Positions 1 through 7,376 of a stretch of 12,601 nucleotides of DNA are shown here, one piece after another (positions within the stretch are counted from its first letter, which is position 1; each line of letters opens with the position of its first letter). Source of the stretch: QPIN01 sp964535875 (GTDB lineage Bacteria; Pseudomonadota; Gammaproteobacteria; Methylococcales; Methylomonadaceae); the NCBI GenBank assembly GCA_964535875.1, contig CAZHUE010000066.1:1-12601 (forward strand). The letters are read 5' to 3'. Made by a program: the position numbers and the translations under genes. The notes under the pieces are model-generated. The model worked only from the letters and a program-made list of their open reading frames with translations, made no database searches and had not been told where the DNA came from.

Positions 1-90
1 TCCCCTATCTATCAACAGCAATCCATATCCATTTATAGCTTTTTTTTGACCCACATAGGTATGCATTTCATCCATCTCAGCATAAATCAC
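1..90 (-). mobile_element. IS1-family transposase fragment (runs off left edge)
   Basis: Read on the minus strand from a GTG at 90, this gives 30 open codons up to the window edge. They include MDEMHTYVGQKK followed by a GYGLLLIDRG-like strand. An acidic D-E-M motif followed by a (Y/F)VG-x-K-K turn is typical of the first catalytic Asp region of IS1-type (InsB-like) DDE transposases. A TGA stop lies just upstream in the same frame at 91-93, so the N-terminal part is absent or broken. The fragment directly follows the truncated ISAs1-type transposase on the same strand, so it is probably debris from one element inserted into another. The family call rests on this short motif only. Whether the gene continues intact beyond the left edge cannot be seen. 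Confidence 0.55.
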
Positions 91-97
91 TCAATTC

Positions 98-436
98 CTA
101 CCTGACAAGATAGGCCAACCTTGCCAGTAATGAACCTGCGTGCATATCCAATAGAGTGTGTATGAAGCCAGATGTATCAGAGCTAATTTCTTGTGTTGCT
201 TTATTATAAGGTTCACGATTCATCACAATCCGGGTTCGCAAACCACTCCTGTTCCAGCGATTAGCAATGTTTGATGAGTCGCGTTGATGAAGATGAGCTT
301 CACGGGTACAAACAAGGCCTCGAGATGAATCATACTCTACCGTTTCAGCCAGTGATGAATGTCTTCCTAATTCTCGACAATAGTCGAGTAGTTTGGGTTG
401 GTTTTCTATAAGCTGAATAAGATACTGCGTGTTCAA
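98..436 (-). pseudogene. ISAs1-family (H-repeat type) transposase, internal fragment
   Basis: An open frame of about 110 codons resembles the middle-to-late part of ISAs1/H-repeat transposases. It has a QYLIQL-x-ENQPKLL strand (family pattern Y-x-x-x-K-x-NQPTL), then a SSRGLVCTREAHL segment matching the family's G-R-x-E-x-R stretch, then RSGLRTRIVMNRE and LDMHAGSLLARL. The N-terminal half is missing. The conserved C-terminal RxHWxxENxxHW region that should follow LLARL is also missing: the frame leaves the family pattern there and stops at 98-100. The apparent start is a TTG with an in-frame stop just upstream, so this is not a real translation start. It is flanked by an IS1-type fragment (1-90) and by a fragment of an unrelated gene on the opposite strand. 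It is a dead remnant and should not be annotated as a functional protein. Confidence 0.6.
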
Positions 437-656
437 TTTGAGTCATTGTTTCAGCGTTGTTAATCAGCTCTGCGAGAAAAGTGGACGTTTATTTTTTGCT
501 CTTGCTTTTTGCCCGATAGGACATCATGTTCTTAAAGAGTGGTTGCCTGATAGTAACTACAAAGTGAGAGATGATCCGTGTTTTGAAATCTACCTAAACC
601 ATGATCCAAGAAGAACAAATCAGAAAATCTTAAAATATAAGTCTATATTCCTATAG
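429..656 (+). pseudogene. C-terminal remnant of a GyrI-like / AraC effector-binding domain protein
   Basis: The last ~48 codons of this frame read as the end of a GyrI-like small-molecule-binding domain. They have the order KEWLPDSNY, then RDDPCFEIYLNHDP, then a short strand before the stop, matching the family pattern WLP-x-SGY-x-x-x-x-x-P-x-FE-x-Y-x-N-P. Such domains close AraC-type regulators and stand-alone SbmC/GyrI proteins. The preceding 25 or so residues do not match the family, and the beta-alpha-beta first half of the domain is absent. The left end overlaps the truncated ISAs1 transposase region, so the gene was probably cut by that insertion at about 437-500. No ribosome-binding site precedes the ATG. 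Expression as a functional protein is unlikely. The family call is from pattern recognition only. Confidence 0.5.
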
Positions 657-664
657 AATAATAG

Positions 665-715
665 TCTTGCCAATTTATTAGCAGTTGACTAATAGAGACA
701 AGATTAAATCTTGCC
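665..715 (+). promoter_or_regulatory. Two dyads upstream of the RND operon (candidate operator/promoter)
   Basis: Between the GyrI-like remnant and the adaptor gene there are two inverted repeats. One is TATTAG-N7-CTAATA (676-694). The other is a perfect 7+7 palindrome, CAAGATT-A-AATCTTG (699-713). The heptamer TCTTGCC occurs twice in the same orientation (665-671 and 709-715). A TTGCCA (667-672) followed 17 bases later by TAATAG (690-695) is a weak promoter candidate, and its -10 would sit in the right arm of the first dyad. Such symmetry is typical of binding sites for dimeric repressors. No regulator gene is adjacent, so the protein is unknown. The dyads are seen directly; their function is inferred. 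Confidence 0.4.
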
Positions 716-744
716 TCAGTAAAGCAACAGTGGAGACATAATTA

Positions 745-1722
745 ATGATCAGAACCAGCCTATTACTTTGCATAATTTTTTTTAGTTTATCTAGCCACGC
801 AGATGATACTTGGATAGCTGTTCAGCCATCTTATCGGGAAGTCAGTTTTATTGGTTTTAGTAGAGCAAGACACGATATGATTTTATCCACAGAAGTTTCA
901 GGAAAAGTTAAGAGAGTTTATGTTGATATTGGTGATACCATCGGTAGGGATAGAAGGGTTTCATGCCTTGATAATACCTTTACTAAACTTGATATTAATT
1001 CAACGACTAATGATATAAAACAAGCACAAATTGATATTGCTTATTATAAAAAACAAGTAGCGCGATATAAGGATTTGGTTAAGAAAAAAAGTGTTTCTGT
1101 TAGTCAATTAGATGATATGCAACGTGAACTAAGTACAGCAGAAAACATAAAACAGAGTAAAGAAATATTAAAACTACGCCAACAGGAAACACTTAAACGT
1201 CATTGTATAAGGTCACCTTATGGATGGTCAGTTGATGAACGTTATGTAGAGTCTGGGCAATGGATTGATATTGGAAATCAAGTGGTCAAAGTTGGAGACT
1301 ACAGAACTTTACTGGTCCCTTTTTCATTATCAGTTGATGAGCTAAACGCATTAAAGAAAAACAAAAAAGACCTCAACGTTTGGTTGCCTGAATATAAACA
1401 ACAAATTCCGGCAGCCATTGAGCGGATTTCCCCAGCTTTTGATGAAATATCCAGGAAAATCAAAGTCGATTTATTACTAGAGAAAAACCTTCCTGTGCAT
1501 AGAGGAGGGTTAAGGGTTGAGTTGAAGCTAAAAATACCGGATTCTTCTGGAGTATTTCTAATCCCCTCAAAAACGCTGGATAAAAGATTTGAACAGGTTT
1601 GGGTGGAACGCAAAGAGGGGGGCTCGCTACGTGTTGAGTTGTTAGGTGATGGGAATGATGGGCAAGTGCGTATTACTTCAGCGGAATTAAAAGCTGGTGA
1701 TCAACTTAAAATACAACAATAG
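745..1722 (+). CDS. RND efflux periplasmic adaptor subunit (membrane fusion protein)
   Basis: This is a 325-residue adaptor linking an inner-membrane RND pump to an outer-membrane channel. Residues 1-19 form a signal peptide (two basic/polar residues, a hydrophobic core, SSHA before Asp20). There is no lipobox Cys at the cleavage site, so it is probably a soluble or peripherally bound periplasmic protein. Residues 46-75 form the first half of a lipoyl-like domain (STEVSGKVKRVYVDIGDTI). Residues 83-150 are a charged, Lys/Gln-rich helical hairpin. Residues 154-184 form the second lipoyl half (IRSPYGWSVDERYVESGQWIDIGNQV). Beta-barrel and membrane-proximal strands follow. The length is on the short side for the family. 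The ATG has a GGAGA ribosome-binding site eight bases upstream. Only nine bases separate the stop from the permease start, so the two are translated from one transcript. The substrate is unknown. Confidence 0.9.
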   Translation: MIRTSLLLCIIFFSLSSHADDTWIAVQPSYREVSFIGFSRARHDMILSTEVSGKVKRVYVDIGDTIGRDRRVSCLDNTFTKLDINSTTNDIKQAQIDIAYYKKQVARYKDLVKKKSVSVSQLDDMQRELSTAENIKQSKEILKLRQQETLKRHCIRSPYGWSVDERYVESGQWIDIGNQVVKVGDYRTLLVPFSLSVDELNALKKNKKDLNVWLPEYKQQIPAAIERISPAFDEISRKIKVDLLLEKNLPVHRGGLRVELKLKIPDSSGVFLIPSKTLDKRFEQVWVERKEGGSLRVELLGDGNDGQVRITSAELKAGDQLKIQQ

Positions 1723-1731
1723 GAATTAAGC

Positions 1732-4700
1732 ATGCTGGGAGTTGTTCGCTTTTCTTTAAAACAAAAAGTTTTTTTCAACCTGATTTTTATTCTGCTCACC
1801 GTTGTTGGCTTTTACGCCATGTTTCAACTGCCAGCTGAACGATACCCTAATATTAACTTTGGTGAAGTAAACATTTCTACATACTATCCTGGTGCATCAC
1901 CCACTGAGGTAGAAACACTTATTACCAGAAAAATTGAAGAAGAAGTAGAAACAGTTGAAAACATAGAATGGATATCATCTACTTCTTATGCTGAACGATC
2001 TCATATTAGATTAAAATTCATTGATGATACGGATTATCCTTTTTTGTTTAATGAAGTCCGCTTCAAAGTGCTTAATATGCTGAATGAGTTACCTGAAGCG
2101 GTTGATCCACCCATTATTGATGATGCTACCGTTGATGATTTGTTACCCGTCATTGCAATTAATCTTGCTGGACAACATAGCAACAGAGCGCTTGTATTAA
2201 TGGCAGAGCAAATAAAATCACGTATTCAAAAAATTGCTAACGTTAAGGAGGTTGAACTTACGGGTGAATATATCAGAGAATTTCATGTTTATCTGGACAC
2301 TCAAAAACTGCGTCAGTTTGGTGTTAGTTTTAATGAAGTGGTTGATGCATTAAAAGATGTCAATATTTCAATGCCTGCGGGTAGTTTTAAAAGTAAACAA
2401 AGTAATTTTCTTGTTAAAGTCGATGAAAAATTTCATAGCCGCAGTCAAGTCATCAGTACCATCATTCGTAAAGATGGTGATAGTAGTTTTATTCGATTAG
2501 AAGATTTAATTACAAGGGCTGATTTGGATTATCGTGATCCTCTGGTTATTTCAACTGTTAATGGTAAAGACGTTGTTGCTTTACGAGTTATTAAAACGAA
2601 AGAAGGGAATGCCATTCATATTAGAAAAGCAATTGTTAAAGAGTTAAATGGTTTCCAAAGCTTATTCAAACAAGAAAAACTAGAAGTGACCCTGACCCAG
2701 GATTCGACTAAGAAAATTAAAGACGGCTTTACAACTCTTGGCTTAAATATGCTGCTAGGTATGTTTTTAGTTTCTATTATCATCTGGTATTTTATGGGTA
2801 TTCGTAATGCAGGACTCGTTACGATAGGTATCCCTTTTTCTTTTATGATTACCATGTTGCTGATGTACTTAACAGGAAATAGTCTAAATGAAATAAGCTT
2901 ATTTGCTTTTGTATTGGTAACGGGCATTATTGTAGATGATGCCATCGTTGTTTGTGAAAATATTTACCGGCATATTGAAGAAGGTAATGAGGTTTATCAC
3001 GCCATCGTTAAAGGAACGGCAGAAGTTGGGCTTCCAGTTATTTCTTCTACTTTAACAACAGTCGCAGCATTTTTACCCATGTTGATCATGTCAGGGCCTA
3101 CTGGTGATTTTTTTGCACAAATCCCTATCGCAGTCACCTTTGCATTAATTGCTTCATTAATTGAGTGTTTACTAATTTTACCCATCCATTATCTGAGCTT
3201 TGGGCCAAGACAATCTAAAACATTATCTCGTCAACTAAAAGAAGATAATTTCATATTGGCTTTTTTTCGTTCCGTTACAAATAATGCATTAAGCTTTACT
3301 TTAAAACACAGAGTTTTTAGTGTGTTAAGTATTTTCTTTTTATTGTTTATTGCCGTGGGAATATTATACGTTTCAGCAACAGGAAAAATTTCATTAATTA
3401 ATATTAAGTTTTTCCCCGATGACTACACCGTATATTATGCTGATATTAAAGGGCCACCAGAAATACCGATTGAAACAATGGATAAGAAAGTTAGAGAAGT
3501 TGCTGCTTTTATCATGGCTGATGGTGAAGGCTATGCGGAATCAGCGGCTGGCTTTGCTGGTTTTTATCCAAACGAAGATTATGAGCCAGTATACGGGAAT
3601 AACTTTGGCACTGTAATGGTGACAATGCCAATTAAAGATAAACAAAAATTTAATCATCCGTTAGAACATTTAGAAAAAATGCGTAAACGGTTAAAAACAA
3701 CTTTTGAGAATAATGGGTTTTCATTGAGCGTTCATGCCCAAAAAGATGGCCCTCCAACAGGCAAGGATATCAACGTACGAGTAGTTGGCACTCATTTTGA
3801 TTCAATCTCTACGTTGGCAGATGAAATTTTTAATTTTTTTCAAACTAATAAAGAGCTGACTTCTAATCTGGTCGAGTTACAAGATGGACGTGGAGAGCCA
3901 AAACAGCTTTATCGTTTTGAGATTAAGCATGAAAAAGTTAAAGAGTATGATCTCAGTAACACTGAAGTTACACAACTAGCCGGTAGTGTGCTCGATGGAC
4001 GATATATAGGAAAATATCGTCTTAATGACGAAGAAATTGACCTTAAAGTTTTAATGGATCCTCAAGCAATAACAACACCTGAACAAGCATTATCAATTCC
4101 TGTTGTTGACCATGCCAGTGGCCCAGTTCGCTTAGGCGATGTAACCGAGTTACGGACTTACTTTCAACCGGGTGAATTACAAAGATATCAAGGCCAGCGG
4201 TCCATTAGTATTACTGCAAATATAAAGCCCGATGCTGAAATATCATCACCAACGATTACAGCGATGGTAAAAGGTTTTTATGGGGAAATTGAAAACAAAT
4301 ACCCCGGTGCAAGCCTGATTTTTGGTGGTGAGCATGAAGATACCCAACGTTCTTACACGTCACTGATGTATGCTTTTATTATTGCGATTATGATTATGTA
4401 TATTATTTTAGCTGCTCAGTTTCAATCATATTTGCAACCTATTATCATTCTCTCTGCCATAGCTTTTGCCTTGATTGGAGTGGTTTTAGGTAAGTTAGCA
4501 ACTCAATCCTTATTTACGGTGAATAGTTTTATTGCCATTATTGGTGTGGCAGGAGTGGTGGTTAATGATTCATTAATCCTGGTTGATTTTATGAATAAAC
4601 TGTATAGAGCTGGAGCGACAAGAATTGAGGCAGTAAACCAAGCCATTAAAGTTCGGCTTCGTCCTATTGTTTTAACAACCTTAACGACAACTCTTGGTTT

Positions 4701-4878
4701 ATTACCAATGGCATTGGGATTTCCTGAAGAGTCAATTGTATGGGGAGCAATGGCATCAACCTTTGTTTCAGGGCTTGCTGTAGCAACAGTATTAACATTA
4801 TTTATTGCTCCTGTGTTATGGGATATGATTCAGGAAAGACAAGAGAAGAGGCTGGAGAGAGAAGATGCCAGAAAATGA
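1732..4878 (+). CDS. RND-superfamily efflux permease (AcrB/MdtB-like)
   Basis: This is a 1048-residue inner-membrane proton-driven exporter, normal length for the family. The first transmembrane helix (about 12-32) is followed by the typical periplasmic opening (PAERYPNINFGEVNISTYYPGASPTEVE). Helices 2-6 lie at about 333-490, the second periplasmic domain at about 550-865, and helices 8-12 at about 870-1030. The TM4 proton-relay pair is D402-D403 in GIIVDDAIVVCEN. The equivalent TM10 stretch reads AGVVVNDSLILVDF, with N945-D946 where AcrB has a Lys (K940). This polar variant is common in the less-studied RND branch. An AGGA ribosome-binding site lies just ahead of the ATG and overlaps the adaptor stop. 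No outer-membrane factor gene is present, so an unlinked TolC-type partner is expected. Drug, metal or lipid substrates cannot be told apart here. A basic/acidic tail follows the last helix. Confidence 0.95.
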   Translation: MLGVVRFSLKQKVFFNLIFILLTVVGFYAMFQLPAERYPNINFGEVNISTYYPGASPTEVETLITRKIEEEVETVENIEWISSTSYAERSHIRLKFIDDTDYPFLFNEVRFKVLNMLNELPEAVDPPIIDDATVDDLLPVIAINLAGQHSNRALVLMAEQIKSRIQKIANVKEVELTGEYIREFHVYLDTQKLRQFGVSFNEVVDALKDVNISMPAGSFKSKQSNFLVKVDEKFHSRSQVISTIIRKDGDSSFIRLEDLITRADLDYRDPLVISTVNGKDVVALRVIKTKEGNAIHIRKAIVKELNGFQSLFKQEKLEVTLTQDSTKKIKDGFTTLGLNMLLGMFLVSIIIWYFMGIRNAGLVTIGIPFSFMITMLLMYLTGNSLNEISLFAFVLVTGIIVDDAIVVCENIYRHIEEGNEVYHAIVKGTAEVGLPVISSTLTTVAAFLPMLIMSGPTGDFFAQIPIAVTFALIASLIECLLILPIHYLSFGPRQSKTLSRQLKEDNFILAFFRSVTNNALSFTLKHRVFSVLSIFFLLFIAVGILYVSATGKISLINIKFFPDDYTVYYADIKGPPEIPIETMDKKVREVAAFIMADGEGYAESAAGFAGFYPNEDYEPVYGNNFGTVMVTMPIKDKQKFNHPLEHLEKMRKRLKTTFENNGFSLSVHAQKDGPPTGKDINVRVVGTHFDSISTLADEIFNFFQTNKELTSNLVELQDGRGEPKQLYRFEIKHEKVKEYDLSNTEVTQLAGSVLDGRYIGKYRLNDEEIDLKVLMDPQAITTPEQALSIPVVDHASGPVRLGDVTELRTYFQPGELQRYQGQRSISITANIKPDAEISSPTITAMVKGFYGEIENKYPGASLIFGGEHEDTQRSYTSLMYAFIIAIMIMYIILAAQFQSYLQPIIILSAIAFALIGVVLGKLATQSLFTVNSFIAIIGVAGVVVNDSLILVDFMNKLYRAGATRIEAVNQAIKVRLRPIVLTTLTTTLGLLPMALGFPEESIVWGAMASTFVSGLAVATVLTLFIAPVLWDMIQERQEKRLEREDARK

Positions 4879-4974
4879 CTCAGTGTATAGTTTCACCACG
4901 TTATACCTGATTTTTAAAAAATAAAAGGACAGCCCTGATAACCTATTAAAAACTTTCATCACAAAGGAATTAAT

Positions 4975-5052
4975 ATGCCCCAAGGCTATCACACGAATGC
5001 GAAAACAAATTCACATTCAAGAGAGGTTATACAACTGTCGACACTAATTTAA
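4975..5052 (+). pseudogene. Short remnant resembling an IS481-type transposase N-terminus
   Basis: A 25-codon frame begins MPQGYHTNAKTNSHSREVIQ and ends at a TAA (5050-5052). It has a good AAAGGA ribosome-binding site. The order Y-H-x-N-A-x-T-N-x-H-x-R-x-x-I-Q resembles the start of some IS481-family transposases, in which a helix-turn-helix domain would follow. Here nothing follows, because the frame stops abruptly where it meets an oppositely oriented IS110-like fragment. The family assignment is tentative. It could also be a chance frame. Confidence 0.3.
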
Positions 5053-5198
5053 TCTAAAGTATCAACAGATTTTGGTTTCTTGTCCCCTTTATTTGTATTG
5101 TTAACGACTTTATGCTGATAAGTTAAGAGTTGAATGTCTTTTAGGTAACAGACGTCCAATGTTTCTTTTGATGCATCAATTCCAAATTGTTCTCTCAT
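5049..5198 (-). pseudogene. IS110-family transposase, N-terminal fragment
   Basis: This minus-strand frame of 49 codons starts with ATG at 5198 and has a GGAGAG ribosome-binding site upstream. It reads MREQFGIDASKETLDVCYL, then KVVNNTNKG. The F-GID-x-SK-x-x-LDVC opening is the hallmark of IS110-type transposases, where the first Asp begins the DEDD RuvC-like catalytic domain. The (V/F)-x-N-(N/T)-x-x-G strand normally follows, as it does here. An intact protein would be over 300 residues. This one leaves the family after KG and stops at 5049-5051. Its stop shares bases with the stop of the converging plus-strand fragment, so the DNA was probably joined here by deletion or insertion. It is a non-functional remnant. 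Confidence 0.6.
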
Positions 5199-5429
5199 AA
5201 GATACTCTCCACTTCTCTTGTGCATTCAGTCTCATTCAGAAAACCGGAGGGCTTCGATGCCATTCAGTTATAATTAAGTAAACACAAAGGAGCTTAAACT
5301 ATAAAACAGCGTCTTGGTGCTTAGATGTACCTCAAGATCCCTTTGTGTACTGATAAGTTAGAAGCTATCTAATTTATCATTTTGAGAGATGCAAGAGGTA
5401 CCCATAGGGTTGTTTCCCGTTGAATTGAA
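5199..5429. other. Intergenic stretch without a gene
   Basis: No frame with a recognisable product is seen on either strand. The stretch contains a 9-base inverted repeat ACACAAAGG / CCTTTGTGT (5282-5290 and 5340-5348) with about 49 bases between the arms, and the strong hairpin annotated separately at 5351-5379. The left part (5199-5220) is the leader and ribosome-binding site of the IS110-like fragment. The rest may be non-coding IS end sequence, but no direct evidence supports that. Confidence 0.5.
5351..5383 (+). terminator. Strong hairpin with short T-run, candidate terminator
   Basis: A 12-base-pair stem (TGATAAGTTAGA paired with TCTAATTTATCA, one G-U pair) closes a 5-base loop and is followed by ATTTTG. 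The G-U pair and the T-run favour the plus strand. It could end readthrough from the RND operon, although it lies about 470 bases after that stop. It could also shield the converging minus-strand gene at 5430. The T-run is only four bases, so termination efficiency is uncertain. Confidence 0.45.
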
Positions 5430-5963
5430 TTAATAACTAGCTAATGAGCCTTGGCCTCGAACGCACCAAGTTCGTCTATTGTTATTTATCTGCATAGCAA
5501 AATGAACCTGTCCTTGTGTTACATCAACAGCCCATGCTGCCAGAGGAGCTATACTTCCAGTAGTAACCGTAGCTGTCCAAAAGATAGACGAGCTTACACC
5601 TATAAATGGGTGGTTATCTGATAAAGCTGGATCAAAATTGTTCGGGTCAAGTAAGCTAGTAAATTCAGATAATGAGGGCAACCGCCAGCCCATACGATTA
5701 CCAACTTTAGCTTGCGCACACAGGTGTCGTGCATTAAACCAGGGTGTTGCACCTAATGGTTCGATCATCCAAACCAGTTGTGTTTCTTTATCTAAAACCG
5801 CTTGATCTTCAAAGCGAGAAAGTACTTTAAAACGTTTCTTTCCGTTACTAATTTGCTTGTCCCAAGATTGTACATCAGCTGCGAAAGCTTGGGAGGTGAC
5901 AAGAGTTAATAAACAAAGGCTAATACTTAATAAATGTGAAATATTGTAATTTATTTGTTTCAT
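5430..5963 (-). CDS. Secreted DUF1566-domain protein (Lcl C-terminal-like)
   Basis: This is a 177-residue exported protein. Residues 1-28 are a clear signal peptide (MKQ, then a Leu-rich core, then SQAFA before Ala-Asp). The mature part carries a DUF1566 / Lcl C-terminal domain. It has D58-T61 in VLDKETQLVWM (family pattern 'D-x-x-T-x-L-x-W'), then WFNARHLCAQ (74-83), MGWRLPSLSEFTSLLDP (91-107), SSSIFWTATVT (125-133), AWAVDVTQGQV (143-153) and RRTWCVRG (163-170). Cys82 and Cys167 are placed to form a disulphide. These domains are related to the lectin-like fold and occur in surface or adhesive proteins, but the ligand of this one is unknown. The ATG has a GGAG site nine bases upstream. It stands alone, separated from the upstream desaturase by about 150 bases with hairpins. 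Confidence 0.85.
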   Translation of the reverse strand: MKQINYNISHLLSISLCLLTLVTSQAFAADVQSWDKQISNGKKRFKVLSRFEDQAVLDKETQLVWMIEPLGATPWFNARHLCAQAKVGNRMGWRLPSLSEFTSLLDPNNFDPALSDNHPFIGVSSSIFWTATVTTGSIAPLAAWAVDVTQGQVHFAMQINNNRRTWCVRGQGSLASY

Positions 5964-5993
5964 GGCATTTCTCCATTACTAATAGAATAATAA

Positions 5994-6019
5994 TTCGGGG
6001 CAAACATATCTGCCCCGAA
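5994..6019 (-). terminator. GC-rich perfect hairpin between desaturase and DUF1566 gene
   Basis: A perfect 9-base-pair stem (TTCGGGGCA / TGCCCCGAA) encloses an 8-base loop and stands out in an AT-rich gap. On the minus strand it is followed by ATTATTATTCTATT, which is U-rich when transcribed. It may be a second terminator for the desaturase transcript. Because it also sits only about 30 bases before the DUF1566 start, it could instead be an attenuator or protective stem in that gene's leader. The symmetry is certain; the role is not. Confidence 0.55.
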
Positions 6020-6079
6020 CTTTAGTATCGGAAAAATATAAAGCTGTGAATAGTAACTATTACCATATTGGCTAAAATA

Positions 6080-6097
6080 TAGAGCTTTCTTGCTCTA
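6080..6097 (-). terminator. Hairpin just after the desaturase stop
   Basis: TAGAGC pairs with GCTCTA across a 6-base loop. On the minus strand the stem begins 12 bases past the desaturase stop and is followed by TATTTTAG. The position fits an intrinsic terminator, but the stem is only six pairs and the U-run is short. It may act together with the stronger hairpin at 5994-6019. Confidence 0.4.
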
Positions 6098-6109
6098 CGT
6101 TATTACAGT

Positions 6110-7279
6110 TTATCCTGCTTCAGCCTGTTTATTAGGGGTGACAGATGGTCTTTGCATGGTTGTTTTTCCTGTCATTACATCCAGGGTTTTCCATAAGCGT
6201 TTGAATACAGATTCCTGACAATAAGGAATTCCATATCTTTCACATAATGCTTTTACCTTTGGCTGTGCTAAATGGTATCGGCTTAAGGGCATATCCGGCC
6301 ATAAGTGGTGTTCAATCTGATAATTTAACCAACCTTGAAGAAAATCAATTCTATCGGTGCCTGTAGCAAAATTAGTCGAACCGAATATTTGTCTAAGATA
6401 AAACTCCCCTTTGTTCCGTGCTTTTTCTTCAAAAATAAACAAATCTTCACCGACATGGTTTGTGCCAATAATTAAAAATGTATGTAAATTAGTGAAAACC
6501 TCAGCTATTAAGGAGTTAATCAGTACATTGGTTGCTGCAACTGCCCCCCCTATTGACAGCATCATACCAACAGGAATAAACAATAGAGGAATTAATGCAA
6601 ATCTAATGGCTATATAGGGTAATAAACAGACCGTCCATAATTTACGTCCTAAAGGTGTTAACGGGTTCCAAATCTCGGCATGTGAATATGTTGTCGGTTT
6701 TTTTCCTGCTTTTTTATCCAAAAAATGTTGCAACTCAACTAAAGTAGACGGTGCGTAATAAGTAAACTTCCAGGTACACGCCATGATTCCAAGACTTAAA
6801 TATCTTAGCCATGGTGGCATTTTGATCTTTCTAAAATCTTCAGTATTGAATTCTACTTGATCGGGATCTGCTTTTTCGCCCAAATTATAATGGTGCAAAA
6901 TATTATGTTCCTTATCCCAAGCTTCAGGTAACATCCATTCTAACCAGTCAAGATAACGCCGTTTTCCTCTAGCAAAACCCTTGCTGGTATAATGCTTTGG
7001 GATACCTTCTATTTTATCATACGCTCGATGAGTTATATGATGAGCGATTGTCGTCCAACGAGTCACATTGCCCTGGCTAATAAAATAAGCAGAGATGGGG
7101 TTAGGCATAATCCATGCAGTTCCATAACCTATGATTGAACAAAGGCGTCCCCAGCGTTCAATTTTTTTTAAATGTTGAAAATCATCCATTCCCACATCAC
7201 TTAAAACTTCCTTGCGAATTTTGTTTATATCTTGTGCAAATTTATCCCTATCAATTGCATGGTAAATATGTTGATTCAC
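6110..7279 (-). CDS. Membrane fatty-acid desaturase (acyl-lipid, QIEHH type)
   Basis: This is a 389-residue integral-membrane di-iron desaturase that would introduce a double bond into acyl chains of membrane lipids. All three His boxes are present, numbering from the GTG start: H80-H81-x-x-H84 (AHHITHR), H125-x3-H129-H130 (EHNILHHYN), and Q321-I-E-H324-H325 (NYQIEHHLWP). The Gln in place of the first His of the third box is typical of front-end type desaturases, but there is no fused cytochrome b5 domain. Hydrophobic spans lie at about 46-68, 160-178 and 215-275. An upstream TTG would add 30 residues but has no ribosome-binding site and falls at the predicted transcription start. The GTG at 7279 has AAGGAAA eight bases ahead and is preferred. 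Regiospecificity cannot be read from sequence. The electron donor must be encoded elsewhere. Confidence 0.88.
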   Translation of the reverse strand: MNQHIYHAIDRDKFAQDINKIRKEVLSDVGMDDFQHLKKIERWGRLCSIIGYGTAWIMPNPISAYFISQGNVTRWTTIAHHITHRAYDKIEGIPKHYTSKGFARGKRRYLDWLEWMLPEAWDKEHNILHHYNLGEKADPDQVEFNTEDFRKIKMPPWLRYLSLGIMACTWKFTYYAPSTLVELQHFLDKKAGKKPTTYSHAEIWNPLTPLGRKLWTVCLLPYIAIRFALIPLLFIPVGMMLSIGGAVAATNVLINSLIAEVFTNLHTFLIIGTNHVGEDLFIFEEKARNKGEFYLRQIFGSTNFATGTDRIDFLQGWLNYQIEHHLWPDMPLSRYHLAQPKVKALCERYGIPYCQESVFKRLWKTLDVMTGKTTMQRPSVTPNKQAEAG

Positions 7280-7287
7280 AACTAATG

Positions 7288-7294
7288 TTTCCTT
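7288..7294 (-). promoter_or_regulatory. Ribosome-binding site deciding the desaturase start
   Basis: AAGGAAA on the minus strand lies eight bases before the GTG at 7279-7277. The alternative upstream TTG at 7369 has no such motif. This moves the start 30 codons downstream of the longest frame. Confidence 0.65.
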
Positions 7295-7376
7295 AAAATT
7301 GAATAGCTTGGGTCGAGGAACGAAACCCAATAAATCAGTGCAAATTAACGGGCTCGTTCTTACCCACAACCTCGGA

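Noticed and set aside
1299..1613. Minus-strand open frame opposite the adaptor gene
   Set aside because: It is antisense to a well-supported gene, and its product has no domain pattern.
2616..3185. Minus-strand open frames opposite the RND permease
   Set aside because: They are antisense shadows of the conserved TM2-TM6 region.
6411..6617. Plus-strand open frame inside the desaturase gene
   Set aside because: It is antisense to the gene body with all three His boxes intact, and no family match was seen.
7280..7369. N-terminal extension of the desaturase from a TTG start
   Set aside because: It has no ribosome-binding site, starts at the predicted transcription start, and matches no part of the family. 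The GTG at 7279 has a good site.
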